Source: Perkinsus olseni
Lineage: Eukaryota > Perkinsozoa > Perkinsida > Perkinsidae
Direction: 5' to 3'
Length of the DNA: 64,000 nucleotides
NCBI GenBank assembly: GCA_013115135.1
Contig: JABANP010000207.1
Span: 1 to 64,000 of the forward strand
This document shows, one piece after another, positions 12,054 through 23,730 of this stretch. Made by a program: the position numbers and the translations under genes. How positions within the stretch are numbered: position 1 is the first letter of the stretch; the number at the start of each line of letters is the position of its first letter. The notes below the pieces were generated by a model that was given only the letters and a program-made list of their open reading frames with translations, had not been told where the DNA came from and did no database searches.

Positions 12054-12633
12054 GTGAATTCTCTCCGCCTTGCATCACATCAGTGACCTGTCCAAGAACG
12101 ATCCACTGTCGGTAGAAATCCACGCACAGAGTTATGAAATGTAACCAGCGCGTCACGGCCCCTACGAACGCGTGCATACGAGTATTTAGCTTCGTATGTG
12201 AGAAGCTTGGGAGCATCCTCAGTCTGTCACAGTTTCTGGTGCTCAGCCCTCTGAATCCATGCCCTCCGCTTTGAGCAGGCCTCTCCTACCGCATCTACAT
12301 GACGATCCGAACGAGAATGTTGAGAAGGTGACTGGTGCCGGTCGTTCGAAGCTGTGAACCTTCGACTCTGTCTCCCGGTCTCGTTTCGTGGAAGACGTCC
12401 ACTTTTCGGCAGTTTGTCTTTTCAGTCGCTTCCGATCGATCCTAGCGGTCCTAAAGGGCTCTGGCCTTAGATGCCGTATCGCCTACGTATTCACCGTGGG
12501 CGCTAAGCGTCGCGCGTTGAAATCCCCCGCGTGCAGCACGCAGACCCCTGCCCTCTCTCGTGGCGCGCCGGCGTATGAGACTCGACGCTAGTCTTCTCTT
12601 CAGTGCTGTCTTGGTCGGAGACGGTTCCTGCCG
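12054..12633. other. Stretch without a recognised gene
   Basis: No protein family, RNA gene or clear repeat recognised. Short open frames exist (for example one running into TTTCAGTCGCTTCC near 12420) but none shows conserved wording. Promoter of the gamma-glutamyl hydrolase expected at its right end. Confidence 0.4.
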
Positions 12634-14253
12634 ATGGCGTGTTCGTTATTCCTTTGCGTACTGCTATATCCACTACTGTATGCCCTGAAGTTGCCCTACG
12701 ATCAGAGTAAGCTTTCCCTCACCTCCCTGGCTTCGGAACTCTGCGTATCATTCACTTAGTTTGCTCGATCATTGGCTCATTCAGGCGTTCGTGCCTTGGG
12801 GCTTAACGACGCCGTTTACGTGGACTCCACAACCGAACCGGTTGGATGTTCGCCGGAAGTCAGGTGAGAGCGTTGTGCTATGAAGTCCCGTCGAGGATGA
12901 ATAGATACCGTTCGAGACCATTTAGGAAGCGAGAGCCTCGTCCGTATGCACAGGGTATCGCCCCGGTCTCTGGCACTTTCAGCAGCTTTACTCTTCCGGG
13001 CGTGACTTGGGCTTCAGGCGTCCCCTGGTTGGTGTCATCACCTTACCATGTTGGGAACACTGTCTTTCTGGCGGTGGTGGCTACATAGCTGCGAGCTACG
13101 TTAAATGGCTCGAGGCGGCAGGAGCTCAGGTAACGGTTATGTGGCAGTATGCATTTGGTACCTCCCTGCTCGGGAAATTCCTGTGGCGACAAGCACAGTT
13201 TGGCTAACATGATCGCGTCATCTTCGTCTACTGCGTGCTCAGGTCGTGCCCATCCCGCATTACGATACGCACGAGCGTATCTCAAAGCTTCTTAGAATGG
13301 TTTCAGGTGAGAGTTTGAAAGTTAATATGACGGCATTGGGGTAGCCGACTCCTCGCAATTTCGTGAGTGGGGGTCGTGTATGTCGCCCTCAGGTGTCTTG
13401 TTCACGGGCGGAGGTGACCAAGGGCTGCAATGGGACACACTAACGGAATGGATTATAAAAGCTCGAACCACTGAGGAACTCGCAGGGCTGCCCGTCTGGG
13501 GTACTTGTCTCGGATTTGAACGTCTTATGCAAATCGGTGAGGTCGCGTATATCATTGTCGCCGAGGGAGGACATATCTGGTTCCGTTCAGCGGCTGGAAA
13601 TGACTCAATTCTGGAATCGACCCCTGGAGCTGACGATGTGAGAATTAAGGCCTAGCGGCGAAGTATAGTCGCATGGCTCGCTAAAGGTATCCTTACGATT
13701 GAAGTGGATACGAGACGAGGAGTCAGCCTTGGAGAGGGACAGGGACGCTCCTAGGGCAAGTGTCGTCGTAGCGAGGGGAGTATCTTAGGGGTCTATCCAG
13801 GCCATGCACGCTACCTCTATTCGGAATATGACATACAATCATCACGGCTGGGGGGTGTGGTCTGATAATCTCTTGAGGTAGGTGACTGGCGACGATTCTG
13901 ATAGCTTTATATCACATGCCTGATCGAGTGTTAGATACCCTGAGGCTGAGAAGAATTTGAGAGTCCTAGCTACATCCAGAAGTCACGCTGTTGGAAGAGA
14001 TTTTGTCGCCGTTGTAGAGGGTCGAAACGCCTTCGATGGCGTATGGGCAGTCCAAGTGAGATTGTGGTTGGCGCCATTGCAGTGGAGGTTGGGCATTACG
14101 AGCTACGTTACTCAGTTTCACCCGGAGAAGCCTTCCTTTGAGTGGAACTCGAAGCTGGCTATCGATCACTCTCGCATTTCTGTCGAGGCGAACCGCTTCT
14201 TCGCAGACTTCTTCCTGAGCCGTGTGCGAGAACATCCTCCGCGCCGGGGGTGA
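12634..14253 (+). CDS. Secreted/lysosomal gamma-glutamyl hydrolase
   Basis: Peptidase family C26 enzyme that trims poly-gamma-glutamate tails from folates. Exon 1 (12634-12706) encodes a hydrophobic signal peptide, MACSLFLCVLLYPLLYA. Further exons read as 12785-12863, from 13018, 13243-13307 and 13393-13536, then RRPLVGVITLP, GGYIAASYVKWLEAAGAQ, VVPIPHYDTHERISKLL and GVLFTGGGDQGL. The nucleophile motif WGTCLGFE lies near 13500. Later exons give MTYNHHGWGV (near 13830) and the catalytic-His motif FHPEKPSFEW (near 14120), ending RFFADFFLSRVREHPPRRG at 14253. The intron just before FHPEK (CAG-GTGAGA to ACTCAG) restores the reading AVQFHPEK. Both catalytic residues are in place and all checked joins keep frame, so the gene looks intact. 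The intron at 12864-13017 might conceal one more small exon. Confidence 0.87.
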
Positions 14254-14832
14254 GTTCCCGCATGGCTCTCAGCTCTCTACGGAAAGTTTCCCTCCCGTGC
14301 GGAACATGTCAGTTGCTTGACGCCGTCCGAGGAAGCTTCGATACTGATTTACAACTACCCACTCTATTTTACCGGTTGGATGGGCTCGCCCGGAGCGGAT
14401 GCTCGCAAGGAAGGGTAGCTGCCCTGACTCGACCTGCTTGGTCTTCCCGCCGCTCTTATCATTCATGTGGGCATCATTGTCGTACCAGGTATTTCACGGA
14501 GACCTACTTCATCTAACATACGATACTTTCCGATGATATCTGGGATCTTACCTTTCCAAAGCAAGTAACTTTTTGGAAGTTCGCATACTTCTAAGAGGGC
14601 GGCGATACACGGGTTGGACCGTGCCTTCGCTGACCCGAATGTCCATCGTGCTGAGATACAAATGTTCATTTTTTTGACGGTTTGATACCCTTGAGGCTAT
14701 TGCGTTACTGCGACCGTGTGAGTTGAGAATGTGCCCCGGCTCTCAAGTGAAGAACAGGCCGTACACAAGCGTAGTTGGGGAAGTAGACAGCGATTGGCGC
14801 ACACAGGCGCTGTCAATATCGTATGTCACTAA
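14254..14832. other. Spacer between gamma-glutamyl hydrolase and tRNA-Ser
   Basis: No gene recognised on either strand. Open frames of 60-120 codons occur but lack family wording and overlap each other on both strands. Confidence 0.4.
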
Positions 14833-14914
14833 GACACTTTGGCCGAGTGGTTAAGGCGGCGGCCTGCTAAGCCGTTGGGCTCTGCCCGCGAGGGTTCGAA
14901 TCCCTCAGGTGTCG
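14833..14914 (+). tRNA. tRNA-Ser (anticodon GCU)
   Basis: Class II tRNA with a long variable arm. The acceptor stem is GACACTT paired with AGGTGTC (one G-U pair) and discriminator G. The D-arm is GGCCGAGTGGTTAAGGC, the anticodon loop CTGCTAA has GCT at 14866-14868, the variable stem is GGGCTCTGCCC and the T-arm is GAGGGTTCGAATCCCTC. No intron. It lies 25 bp upstream of the ATG of the protease-like gene on the same strand, so its internal polymerase III promoter sits in that gene's promoter or 5' UTR. Confidence 0.96.
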
Positions 14915-14938
14915 TATATTTCGATATTTTATTTGTTA

Positions 14939-16840
14939 ATGGGTCTTGCATGGCTTGACGTACTGGTTCTTGTTGCATACCTGGCTGTTCGGATCGAAGC
15001 CGATATAATCCAGCCACTCGAGCGTGTCGGGGAACGCCTTGGGGTCCGAATGAAAATCGGATCCCCACCTCAAGAGCTGATGTTGCTCGTGGACAGCATG
15101 GGATCGGACACTGTTGTGGTAGTAGGGTATGAGGCTTCCTTCGGCATTTTTCATTTTGAAGCTGGGGTTGCCAACCCGGCGCCACTCAAGTCCACAGCGG
15201 AGTGCTCTTTGAGTTCAGGTTGCATGCGATTCTGGAGGACAGCCTGGCTCGTGTTACAAAATCGACGCAAGCGATACTGCGGAAGCATGCAGGAACCCAG
15301 CGGAATGCTACGCGGACATACCGAATTTTGGCGACTTTTACGATTGTCAACCTAGCAGGGAAATGGACTGGCATAAAGCGCGGAGTAATACTATGGCGGC
15401 ACAATCGTACGGCAGCTATAGACCATAAAACCAAACACGATTATCGGGGCACTTCCGTCACCCGCTTGGTATAACCGCAGTTTCATTACCATCTCAGGAA
15501 CTACACATTACATCAATCTCGACGGCCCACGCTACTTTAAATACGAGGGAATCGAGGTAGGACAAACGTAGTCAAGATATCCGGTTTAAAAGACTAGCTG
15601 GATTTAGCATGAGCTGTCAGCGCGAGCGTCACAAATTTGAAACCCGGCTTTAGGTCAAGGAGCTGGCGTCTATCAGCTCGGTCAATGAGAGCGTCTCTAT
15701 CCCGCTGCGGGTTGCCCTGGACGGCGCCGAGGGAGTCAGTAGCGGGGTAAGAGAGTATGGAAGAAAACTTCCGTGTCATCGTCGCCCGGATTGTGAAGAC
15801 CTTCCGGATTCCGAGAATTTCCGCTCTCGTCGCCTCTTACGGTTCATTCGTTGTTTGTTTCTCAAGGTATCAGCCAACGGCGACGTTGCTGGTGTGCTCG
15901 GGCTCGCAAGTAATATCCGAACTGTTTGGGGCTCCGCTCAAACTCGGTTTGGCCTACTTGTATCGTTCTAGCGTTCAGGGGCTACCTTTACTTGTCGCAA
16001 CGATTCTACGGTTGCTGACTTCTGTGGTTCGGGCGCCCAGTTGACAGGCGTTACTTTGGATTTGGCCCGGTCGCGCCTGATCATGTGGGCGGAGCTGTCA
16101 CCGGTGGCAACCACCTGGAGCGAGGGACTTCAAGATTCGGGTCCGCGACTACCACGCTACCCCGGATTTATGGTGTATGTAAGGTGCCTAAGTGGCTCGC
16201 CTAAGAGGCTGTTCCAGTTACCACCCGACCATGTGCGGCTCCGAAATGCTCACGCCAGACATTAGCTCGAACTGGTTAGCTGTTGCAAGTAAGCGGCTTT
16301 GATACTAATGAGGTCCGTTGGTCCGCAGAGCACGAGCGCAGTGCTGTTGACGCGACGAGATGTTTCCGTGAGTACTTCAGGTACTTTGCACGAATGCCTG
16401 ATAGTCCCTGCTGTCTTCCTCGAATCTCTTCTTGGATGGGCATCGAATTTGCATTGTACCAGTAATCGGACTTGTACTGCTGCTGGGCCTCTGCCGACGC
16501 TGAGCTTCCGTCTCTACGAAGATACGGGGTAAAAGGGCCACTGTTGGCGCATGTGACGAACTCGCTCAGGTTGTCTTCAACGTACCATCTCCCTCTAGAT
16601 TCATTGCTCATGGAGGATAAGAAGACGGTCTGTCTACAAAGCTTCAGCTCACCGATGACGGGCGAGTTCACAAGCACGCCAATCATACTTGGAATTCGGG
16701 CATTGAGGGCTACATTCGCCAATCTAACCTGGGTCGGCAACAAGGTCGCGCCTGAGCCGTTGAAACCGTCAAATGAGGCTGCAGCAAGTGCCCGCTTCGG
16801 ATGTGCCTTGATACCAGCGTGCACGGGGCAACAGCGGTAA
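14939..16840 (+). CDS. Pepsin-like (A1 family) aspartic protease homologue with altered active sites
   Basis: The ATG at 14939 starts a signal peptide (MGLAWLDVLVLVAYLAVRIEA). The pepsin-fold landmarks follow in order: VRMKIGSPPQELMLLVDS (near 15050), DVAGVLGLASN (near 15880), a beta-strand region near 16040-16120, ERSAVDATRCF (near 16335), AAGPLPTLSFRLYED (near 16480) and the C-terminal IILGIRALRATF...VGNKVAP (near 16680-16760), the counterpart of 'ILGDxFLRxYYxVFD...RVGFAP'. It ends at 16840 after several short introns whose exact ends I could not all fix. The catalytic D-T/S-G triads are not canonical: the first reads D-S-M-G-S and the best candidate for the second reads V-D-A-T, so both lack the triad glycine. 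This may be a pseudoprotease, or the second site may be misaligned. The second-site assignment is tentative. Confidence 0.62.
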
Positions 16841-17341
16841 ATGGGGGAGGAGCTTGACGAAAGGGACGATGTGCTCGGATGTCAGATACGACGCACGAAC
16901 TAACGCTTGTATCGACCCGGTTTGTTCAGCGTACGCGCTGATGATCGTCGACGAGCATAGCAAAACCTGCGTGTGGGCCACTTGGGGTAGTGCTAGCTCG
17001 CCTAGCTTCGAGGTCGCCACTCGCTTTCTTTCAGTTCCTTATGTCTTCGGCATACTGGTAGTCTTTCTGTCAGCTGGGGATATTCTCTCCCAACGGTTAT
17101 ACCGGATATGCGTGCGTCTGGCTGCCCAGAAATCCAGAAGTTTACGTAGTTGACCGTAACATTACAACAGGTATTTCTGCCCGTTGTGTCTTGTGTTTGA
17201 TACTAGTATTCATTTTCTTCTGGGTTGCGCTCTTACGATGGATCGGCATGCTTTCGATTACCGACCTCTCCTGAGGGGCGGCCTCGTAGACCCCGAGCCG
17301 TTTATGAAGGAAAAACTCTTCGGTGGTCCTGGATAGAAAAT
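16841..17341. other. Spacer between protease-like gene and tRNA-Arg
   Basis: Contains an unsupported 99-codon frame (16854-17153) with a hydrophobic stretch but no family resemblance. Nothing else recognised. Confidence 0.35.
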
Positions 17342-17415
17342 TACTCCGGGCGGGACTTGAACCCGCAACCTTTGGATTAGAAGTCCAACGCTCTATCCGA
17401 TTGAGCCACCGGAGC
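17342..17415 (-). tRNA. tRNA-Arg (anticodon UCU)
   Basis: Read on the minus strand: acceptor GCTCCGG pairs with CCGGAGT, with discriminator A. The D-arm is GGCTCAATCGGATAGAGC, the anticodon arm TTGGACTTCTAATCCAA has anticodon TCT, and the T-arm is GCGGGTTCAAGTCCCGC. No intron. The first acceptor pair is G-U. Confidence 0.95.
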
Positions 17416-17605
17416 TATGATTCTTGCGCTGCTGTGTCAGACCGACCGTATCCAGCATGGTTAGTTGCGACCATGGCGGTGGTTCACGGATTCTGGAAGT
17501 TGACTAAGCATGCATACTGTGATGTTAGAAATAAATTGTGCGCCTCCTATGAAACCGTACGCAGTGGCATACCACCAAGAGGGGAGTAGCCGAAAACGCC
17601 GCTCA

Positions 17606-17677
17606 AGCCGGATGGCGGGATTGAACCGCCGACCTTCAGTGTACAAGACTGACGCTCTACCACTAAGCTAAACCGGC
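17606..17677 (-). tRNA. tRNA-Thr (anticodon UGU)
   Basis: Read on the minus strand: GCCGGTT acceptor against ATCCGGC with one T-T mismatch, D-arm AGCTTAGTGGTAGAGC, anticodon arm TCAGTCTTGTACACTGA with anticodon TGT, T-arm GGCGGTTCAATCCCGCC. No intron. It is 190 bp from the tRNA-Arg on the same strand. Confidence 0.93.
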
Positions 17678-17820
17678 GTGAGTGCTGATGTGCTCTCAAC
17701 CGCTTCGCCCGTTTGCTCACTTTGATGAGCATCATTGGTCGACTTGCTCACGAACGGGGTTCTCAATGACGACAAGTGCCGTAGCAGCGGTTTTCGATCC
17801 CTTCTGTGCCTTGAGCCGAG

Positions 17821-20800
17821 ATGCCTATTCCCTCTCCAATTCGCTTCTATCGTAGAGTCGAGCCCAGGGGCTCCAAGGTTGCCGGGGTTGTTGTTCATCA
17901 AGAGGAGATATGCTTCAATGTGCAAGTATGGGAATAGTGGCAGTCTAGATGCAGGTTTTGAAGAGATGACATGGTGTGCAGGTACAATCATTAAATTGGT
18001 ATGCTGGTACAGGCCTTACCGACGAGGAAGAGACTCGCCTTCTGTGGCTTCTCCAAGAGACGTTCCCTTGTATGGGGAGTGTTGTTACCAAAGAAACCAC
18101 CTTGTCGACTAAAGAGAACCACTCAACTGAGATCATTGAAGTTGGCCCGCGACAGCAGTTCGTCACAGCTTGGTGTACTAACGCCGTGAGTATCTGCCTT
18201 TCCGCCGGCATTGCCAGTGTTGATCGGATTGAGAGTAAGGCTTAAGCATGCGAATTCTCGCTTCACCTATCCTTTTTGCAGAGACTAGACGCTATCTCAT
18301 CGAAAGTCCCTCTTCTCCCGAAATCCGTGAAAAGTTCCTGGCAGAGGTAATACTACCGGTGATAGCCGTGAAGAATTCGACGTTGTGGTTCGCTGCATGT
18401 GGCCGATGAATCACCTGATGCTACTCGCGATATCAGATACACGATCGAATGACCGAAATGGAGTATCCCGCGGATTCTGGCGGTTTCTGCTACGTCGAGG
18501 CGGCTGAACCCGCAGCTTGGGGTGAGGTGGACGTGATGGCGGAGGGAAAACAGGCCCTGGAGAGATTCAGCGGTGGGACCTAGCAACTGGGGCATTCGCA
18601 GAGAAAGTGGGTAGTCTACCGTTCTCAGAGGCGAATGGTCTGGGGTACGATTCCCAGGATGTTGATTATTATGTCAAGTTGTTCAGAGATGAGCTGAAAC
18701 GCAATCCAACCACCGTAAGTCGCTCGATACTCCTCCTTCATCAGGGTTCATCAACATCCACTGATGGGAGGTCTGTCATTGAGCGTAGTTGATCTGTCAT
18801 ATGCCAGGTTGAATGCTTTGATTTGGCGCAGGGTAACAGTGAGCACTCCCGCCACTGGTTCTTCGGAGGGAAGCTGGTGGTCGACGGTGAGGAGGTCCCC
18901 CATACACTTTTCCAGCTCGTCAAAAACCCTTATAGACGAGTACAGCAAAGGGAGAAGGAGGGGGGTAGACCCAATGCCTCGACTGTGGCATTCAGTGACA
19001 ACAGCTCGGCTATACGCGGCGCCGCTGGTGGCTTTACTGGCTTGCTGCCCGACTTGTCCACGGGGGAGTTTTCGGAGAGTTCCCTAATTTATGACATCAC
19101 TTTCACCTGTGAAACTCATAATTTTCCGTGTGGTGTGGCACCGTTCCCGGGGGCGGAGACGGGTACCGGCGGTAGGTTGCGTGATGGCCAGAGTACCGGT
19201 AGAGGCAGCTTGGTGCTGGCGGGCACGGCCGCTTACTGTGTGGGGGCGCTCTACCTGGAGGACGCCGACAGGGAAGTCGACTGGGAAGACCGATCTTGGA
19301 AGTATCCGAGCAACTTGGCCAAGCCTGTGGATATCCTCATCCAGGCATCTAACGGTGCTAGTGATTACGGCAACAAGTTTGGGGAGCCTGTAGTCAATGG
19401 ATTCTGTCGGAGTTACGCTGCGGTTGTGGGAGGGGAGAGGATCGAGTGGGTCAAACCAATCATGATGAGTGGCGGTATCGGTAGTATGGATTGCCGCCAC
19501 CGGCTCAAACAGACTCCCCCAATGCCGGGCGCCGCGATCGTCAAGCTTGGTGGACCTGCTTACCGCCTGGGTGTAGGAGGGGTGCAGCCAGCTCGATGGT
19601 CGCCGGTGAGAATCAGGAGCACCTCGACTTCAACGCGGTGCAGCGGGGCGATGCCCAGATGCTACAGAGAGTTAATAGGGTTATCCGATACCTTGTCGAG
19701 ATGGGTGAAGGCAATCCAGTGCTGTCCATCCACGACCAAGGCGCTGGAGGGGCGGGCAACGTGCTGAAGGAGATCGGGGAGCCTACTGGTCTCGAAATCG
19801 ATATGAAACACATGCTGAGTGGCGACCCTAGTCTGTCGGCTCTGGAGTTGTGGATTGCTGAGTACCAAGAGAATGACGCTCTGCTACTGCCCGAGAGCAA
19901 GCTGGGCCTGTTTGCGGAGCTGTGCAGGCGGGAGGGGCACCGTGGTCGAAGGTGGGGTCTGTTGTTACTAGTGGCCGATGCAAAGTGGTGGACAAGGAAG
20001 GGAAGGTGCCGGTGGACTTACCTCTGGATAAAGTACTCTGTAAAATGCCACAGAAAACGTTCCATCTAACCAAGCCGGTGGTAGTGGGCCATAGGCTCGG
20101 TCGCTTTGAGGCAGACGTTAAAGGATGTCTCTGGAAGGTGAGGCGTTGGGGTGCCCAATCGGCGGCGTTGACAGCTGTTAATCCTTCAGGTTATGCGGTT
20201 GGTATCGGTCGGATCGAAGAGGTTCCTGTGCAACAAAGTTGACCGCTCAGTGACGGGTCTGGTCGCTCAGCAGCAGTGTGTTGGTCCCTTCCATACTCCT
20301 CTGGCCAACGCCGCGGTCACCGCCACCTCGATGCTGAGCCTACAAGGGCTCGGCTACTGCCATTGGGGAGCGGCCTATCGTCGGGCTGTCCGGTGACGAC
20401 TCGGCCTTACGGGCGATGGCGAGGTTGGCCGTAGCGGAGGCTCTCACGAACTTGGTATGGGTGAAGGTGGAGAACATGGAGGATGTGCGGTGCAGTGGTA
20501 ACTGGATGTGGGCTGCTAAGCTGCCTGGGGAAGGGTACAAGATGTTGAAGGTCGCCGAGGCTATCGACGAGGTTATGTGTGGTATTGGCATAGCTATTGA
20601 TGGGGGGAAGGACTCTTTGAGTATGGCAGCTCAGTGCCCTAGTCGAGATGACGGCCCTCAGGACCAACAGAAAGAGACTGTGAAAGTAGGCTGGTTGGAC
20701 TCTGGTTGTAGTGGAGGGGAGGATGCGTGGAAGAGAGGACCGCTCCTTGAGCATTCTGTGTCTCACCTCAGGCGCCCGGCGAAGTGGTCCTGTCGGTGTA

Positions 20801-22729
20801 TGCCGCAGTACCAGACGTTACAGTGAAGGTCACTCCGGATGTCAAGCTGTCTCCTTCCGAGTCGGTGCTATTGTTCGTCGACTTGGACCCAACCCCGTCC
20901 CTCAAGGGGACTTCCCTGGCCCATGTCATGCTACAGAGTGGCCATGTGGATGGGGAGGGACGGATCAGTGACGTGGATGTGGACCAGCTCCGCCATGCCT
21001 TCCTGGTCACGCAGGTGATACCAACCTGAGCACCTCTCGGTCTGTACTTTCTCGTCAGGACCTCATCGCTCGTGGCCTCATCTCGGCGGGCCATGACCGC
21101 TCTGATGGAGGGCTGCTGGTCGCTGCCTGCGAGATGATCATCGCTGGTGGTCATAGTGGTTACCTTCTCTCCATTGACGAAGCCAACATCCGTGTCGGTC
21201 CGGATGGCAGCCCTGGTGTGATGGAGTACCTCTTCAGCGAAGGCCCTGGGTTGCTCCTCGAGGTTGCCACCAGTAACGTTCCTACAGTTATCTCAGCTTA
21301 CGGCGACAAGGCTAAATGCAGAGTGCTGGGCAATGGCGTGAATGGTAGCACAAGTATCGAGGTGGAGCTGAGGTCCAAGGGAGGGGCGCGGAGGCAGCTG
21401 ATGAAGGAGAGTGTTGGAGACGTCAGACTCCAATGGGAGAAGACCAGCTTCAAACTAGAAGAGCTTCAGGCAGACATCAACTGTGTTAGGCAGGAGCGAG
21501 GTGAAGCTGGAGGTTTGATTCGTTTTCCCTTGGATCCAAGTGCTTTTCAGAGGTTATGGCATCGAGGAAATCCACACCACCGTACCGCTTGACCTTCGCT
21601 CCGCTCCCTCGCGCCCCAGCGTCTGCGCAACGGAAGATTCGCGTCGCCGTAATCCGCGAGGAAGGCTCTAATGGTGACAGGGAGATGGCAGGCAGTTTCT
21701 GGAATGCTGGGGCCCTCCCGGTAGACGTTATTATGAGCGATATCGCCACCGGCAGGGTGACACTCCAAGGTGGGCCTCGGGGGGGGAGTGTTGGTGCGAC
21801 TTTATGCCGATTCTCAGGATTCGCGGGGGTCGCTTTTGTGGGTGGGTTCTCGTATGGGGACGTACTTGACTCGGCGAAGGGATGGGCGGCCAAGGCTACC
21901 TTCAACACTAGATGCCGCGATCAGCTACAGAAGTTCTACGAAGAGGAGGTGGGCTCCGTGAGAGGTCCTGTAGCCTTCTATCGCATTGTCATTCAGCATA
22001 CCTTCTCCCTTGGAGTTTGCAACGGATGTCAGCTGATGAGTCTGCTAGGCTGGGTACCGGGTAAAACCGATAAAGGTGGCTTGCTCGAGCTAAGCCAACG
22101 TCCCAGGTGAACTTCCAGCGTCTCCCGCGATAATAACGCCTTCATATCGCAGGTTCGTCCACAACCGTTCGGGCCGCTATGAGTCCCGTTTTGTCTCTGT
22201 GGCGGTCGATCCCGCATCACCAGCGATCGGTACATGGTTCCGCGGCATGGGTGGTAGCGTTCTGGGTGTGTGGATAGCCCATGGGGAAGGGAGGGCTCTA
22301 TTCCCGGACAGGGACGTCTACACCAAAGTAGCTAGTTGCACCTCTTCGTTGATTTGAATACTTACGGCTCGACTCAGGTTATGGAATCCCATCTGGCGCC
22401 TCTACGTTATGTTGATGACCACGGTGCTCCGACTTCGGTCTATCCTTTCAACCCTAACGGCTCCCTAGACGGGATCGCCGGGTTTGGTGACCCCCGACGG
22501 TAGGCATCTTGCGATGATGCCACATCCTGAGCGCTGCTCAATGACGTGGCAATGGCCGTGGATGCCGAGGGAGTGGAAGGGAATCCGAGGAAGCCCCTGG
22601 GCGACTATGTTCCGAAACATCGTCGAATGGGCGGAGAGCAGGATGGCTCCCGAGTTCGGTGGAAGCAGAACTGTGACATCGGGTGTGGACGACATGGACC
22701 TCGACGTGGAGAAGTTGAAGGCGCTTTGA
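17821..22729 (+). CDS. purL: Phosphoribosylformylglycinamidine synthase (FGAM synthase), 14 exons with four frame breaks
   Basis: Converts FGAR plus glutamine and ATP to FGAM, step four of purine synthesis. Exons: 17821-17925, 17982-18234, 18282-18346, 18437-18572, 18602-18714, 18808-20137, 20190-20685, 20772-21014, 21059-21500, 21551-21769, 21818-21948, 21997-22106, 22153-22327, 22378-22729. All junctions are GT-AG with matching phase. Landmarks are RIEKTRRYLIESP, HDRMTEMEYP, NSEHSRHWFF, CETHNFPCGVAPFPGAETGTGG, SIHDQGAGG, SVGSKRFLCNKVDRS, GNWMWAAKLPGEG, the glutaminase GVCNGCQ and MPHPERC. Full length would be about 1,390 codons, normal for the large-type enzyme. The frame breaks four times: near 19582 and 19938 (each lacks one G in a GGAGGGG context), near 20350 (one extra base) and near 22486 (one extra T). 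Either assembly errors or an early pseudogene; catalytic residues are otherwise intact. Confidence 0.9.
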
Positions 22730-23042
22730 GTTTTTTGCATGGGCGTGGCGATGACCGGGAGGTTTTTGGGGTTCCCATTAATTTATGAGAGTAGAATGTT
22801 TCAATATCTTTTATGGGCTTGCGTTGAGTAGTGGATGGTTGGGTGCTCCGCAGTCCGCTAGCAAGCACCAGTAGGAAACGTCCTGAAACGGCATCAGTCA
22901 CGGTCAGTACGTACGTCCATGCGACGCACCTGCACTATAACTCAGTACAGTGTGGCTATTCGAGTCGGGGCTCAAAGAGAAGTAAGATTGAACTGGAGAG
23001 GAGCTTAGTAATAATGTTTACTACGCTTAAGCTTAGGACAGC
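22730..23042. other. purL 3' flank
   Basis: No gene recognised. Just after the purL stop the sequence GAGTTTTTTGCATGGGCG is shared with the duplicate at 26584. A piece near 22955-22990 (GGGGCTCAAAGAGA) recurs inverted inside the 23731-24165 element. Confidence 0.4.
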
Positions 23043-23245
23043 ACGTATACTCATGTACGCGAGTGCAAGGCGCGAAGTAAGGTCAGATGGTTATCTGAGA
23101 CTAATGATACGCACTGTGTATTACGCAGCAGCAGTGAAGGTAAGTGTAGCGATGATAGTCTAACAGCTGAATTGTACTCAACCTGTTTGTAGCTGTTACA
23201 TAGCGTAAACTATAGTCGTCAGTATGTTGTCACTATAGTGCACAC
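23043..23245 (+). repeat. Imperfect direct repeat, copy 1
   Basis: About 200 bp similar to 23520-23696. Shared blocks include TCTAACAGCTGA and ATGTTGTCACTATAGTGCACAC, with scattered substitutions and indels between them. The terminal block TTGTCACTATAG is shared again with the right end of the inverted-repeat element (near 24155), which suggests related non-autonomous mobile elements. Confidence 0.6.
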
Positions 23246-23519
23246 CTGTAGGGCTTCGTGACAATCAGACTAGTATTTCCGAGAACGATGGCAGGACTAC
23301 CTGCTCCTCGGCCGTTCGATTAATTAATCGATAAGAGCCCATGGTACGGGAGTGTGGGAAGGGGATAGCACTCAATGCCCGAATGCTTGTTATCCGATCA
23401 ATAGTCGAGGCATTGGTGCTGTCCATGTCTTACGATAGTGTCACACCGTTATTGCGGTTGAGTTGGTAAATCAGGTTCACGGTGGGCTGTTCACCATCGT
23501 TAGACATCTCCCTACCTAA

Positions 23520-23696
23520 ACGCATACCCATGCACGCGCGTGCGAAGCGGAGAAAGAGTTCAGACGGTTATTTGGAACTGATTATACGCAGTAGTAGTAA
23601 AGGCAATTGCAGCGAAGATAATCTAACAGCTGAGTAGTACTGAAACGGGTGCTACATATCGTATAGTCGTTACTATGTTGTCACTATAGTGCACAC
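23520..23696 (+). repeat. Imperfect direct repeat, copy 2
   Basis: Second copy of the 23043-23245 repeat, shorter by about 25 bp because of internal deletions. It ends with the same ATGTTGTCACTATAGTGCACAC block at 23675-23696. Confidence 0.6.
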
Positions 23697-23730
23697 TAGT
23701 CTAGGTTGAATGGCAAGCCATTCCTGCCCT

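Noticed and set aside
14829..15185. Minus-strand frames, one with wording (GSDFHSDPKAFPDTLEWLDY) recalling glycoside hydrolases
   Set aside because: They run through the tRNA-Ser gene and antisense to the aspartic-protease signal and first active-site region, which match their family in order; the hydrolase resemblance is not followed by further blocks.
16854..17153. 99-codon plus-strand frame with a hydrophobic stretch
   Set aside because: No signal peptide at its start, no family wording, no flanking exons; lies just after the protease-like gene stop.
19575..20360. Programmed ribosomal frameshifting in purL
   Set aside because: Breaks require shifts in opposite directions and occur at four unrelated points; homopolymer indels or pseudogenisation explain them more simply.
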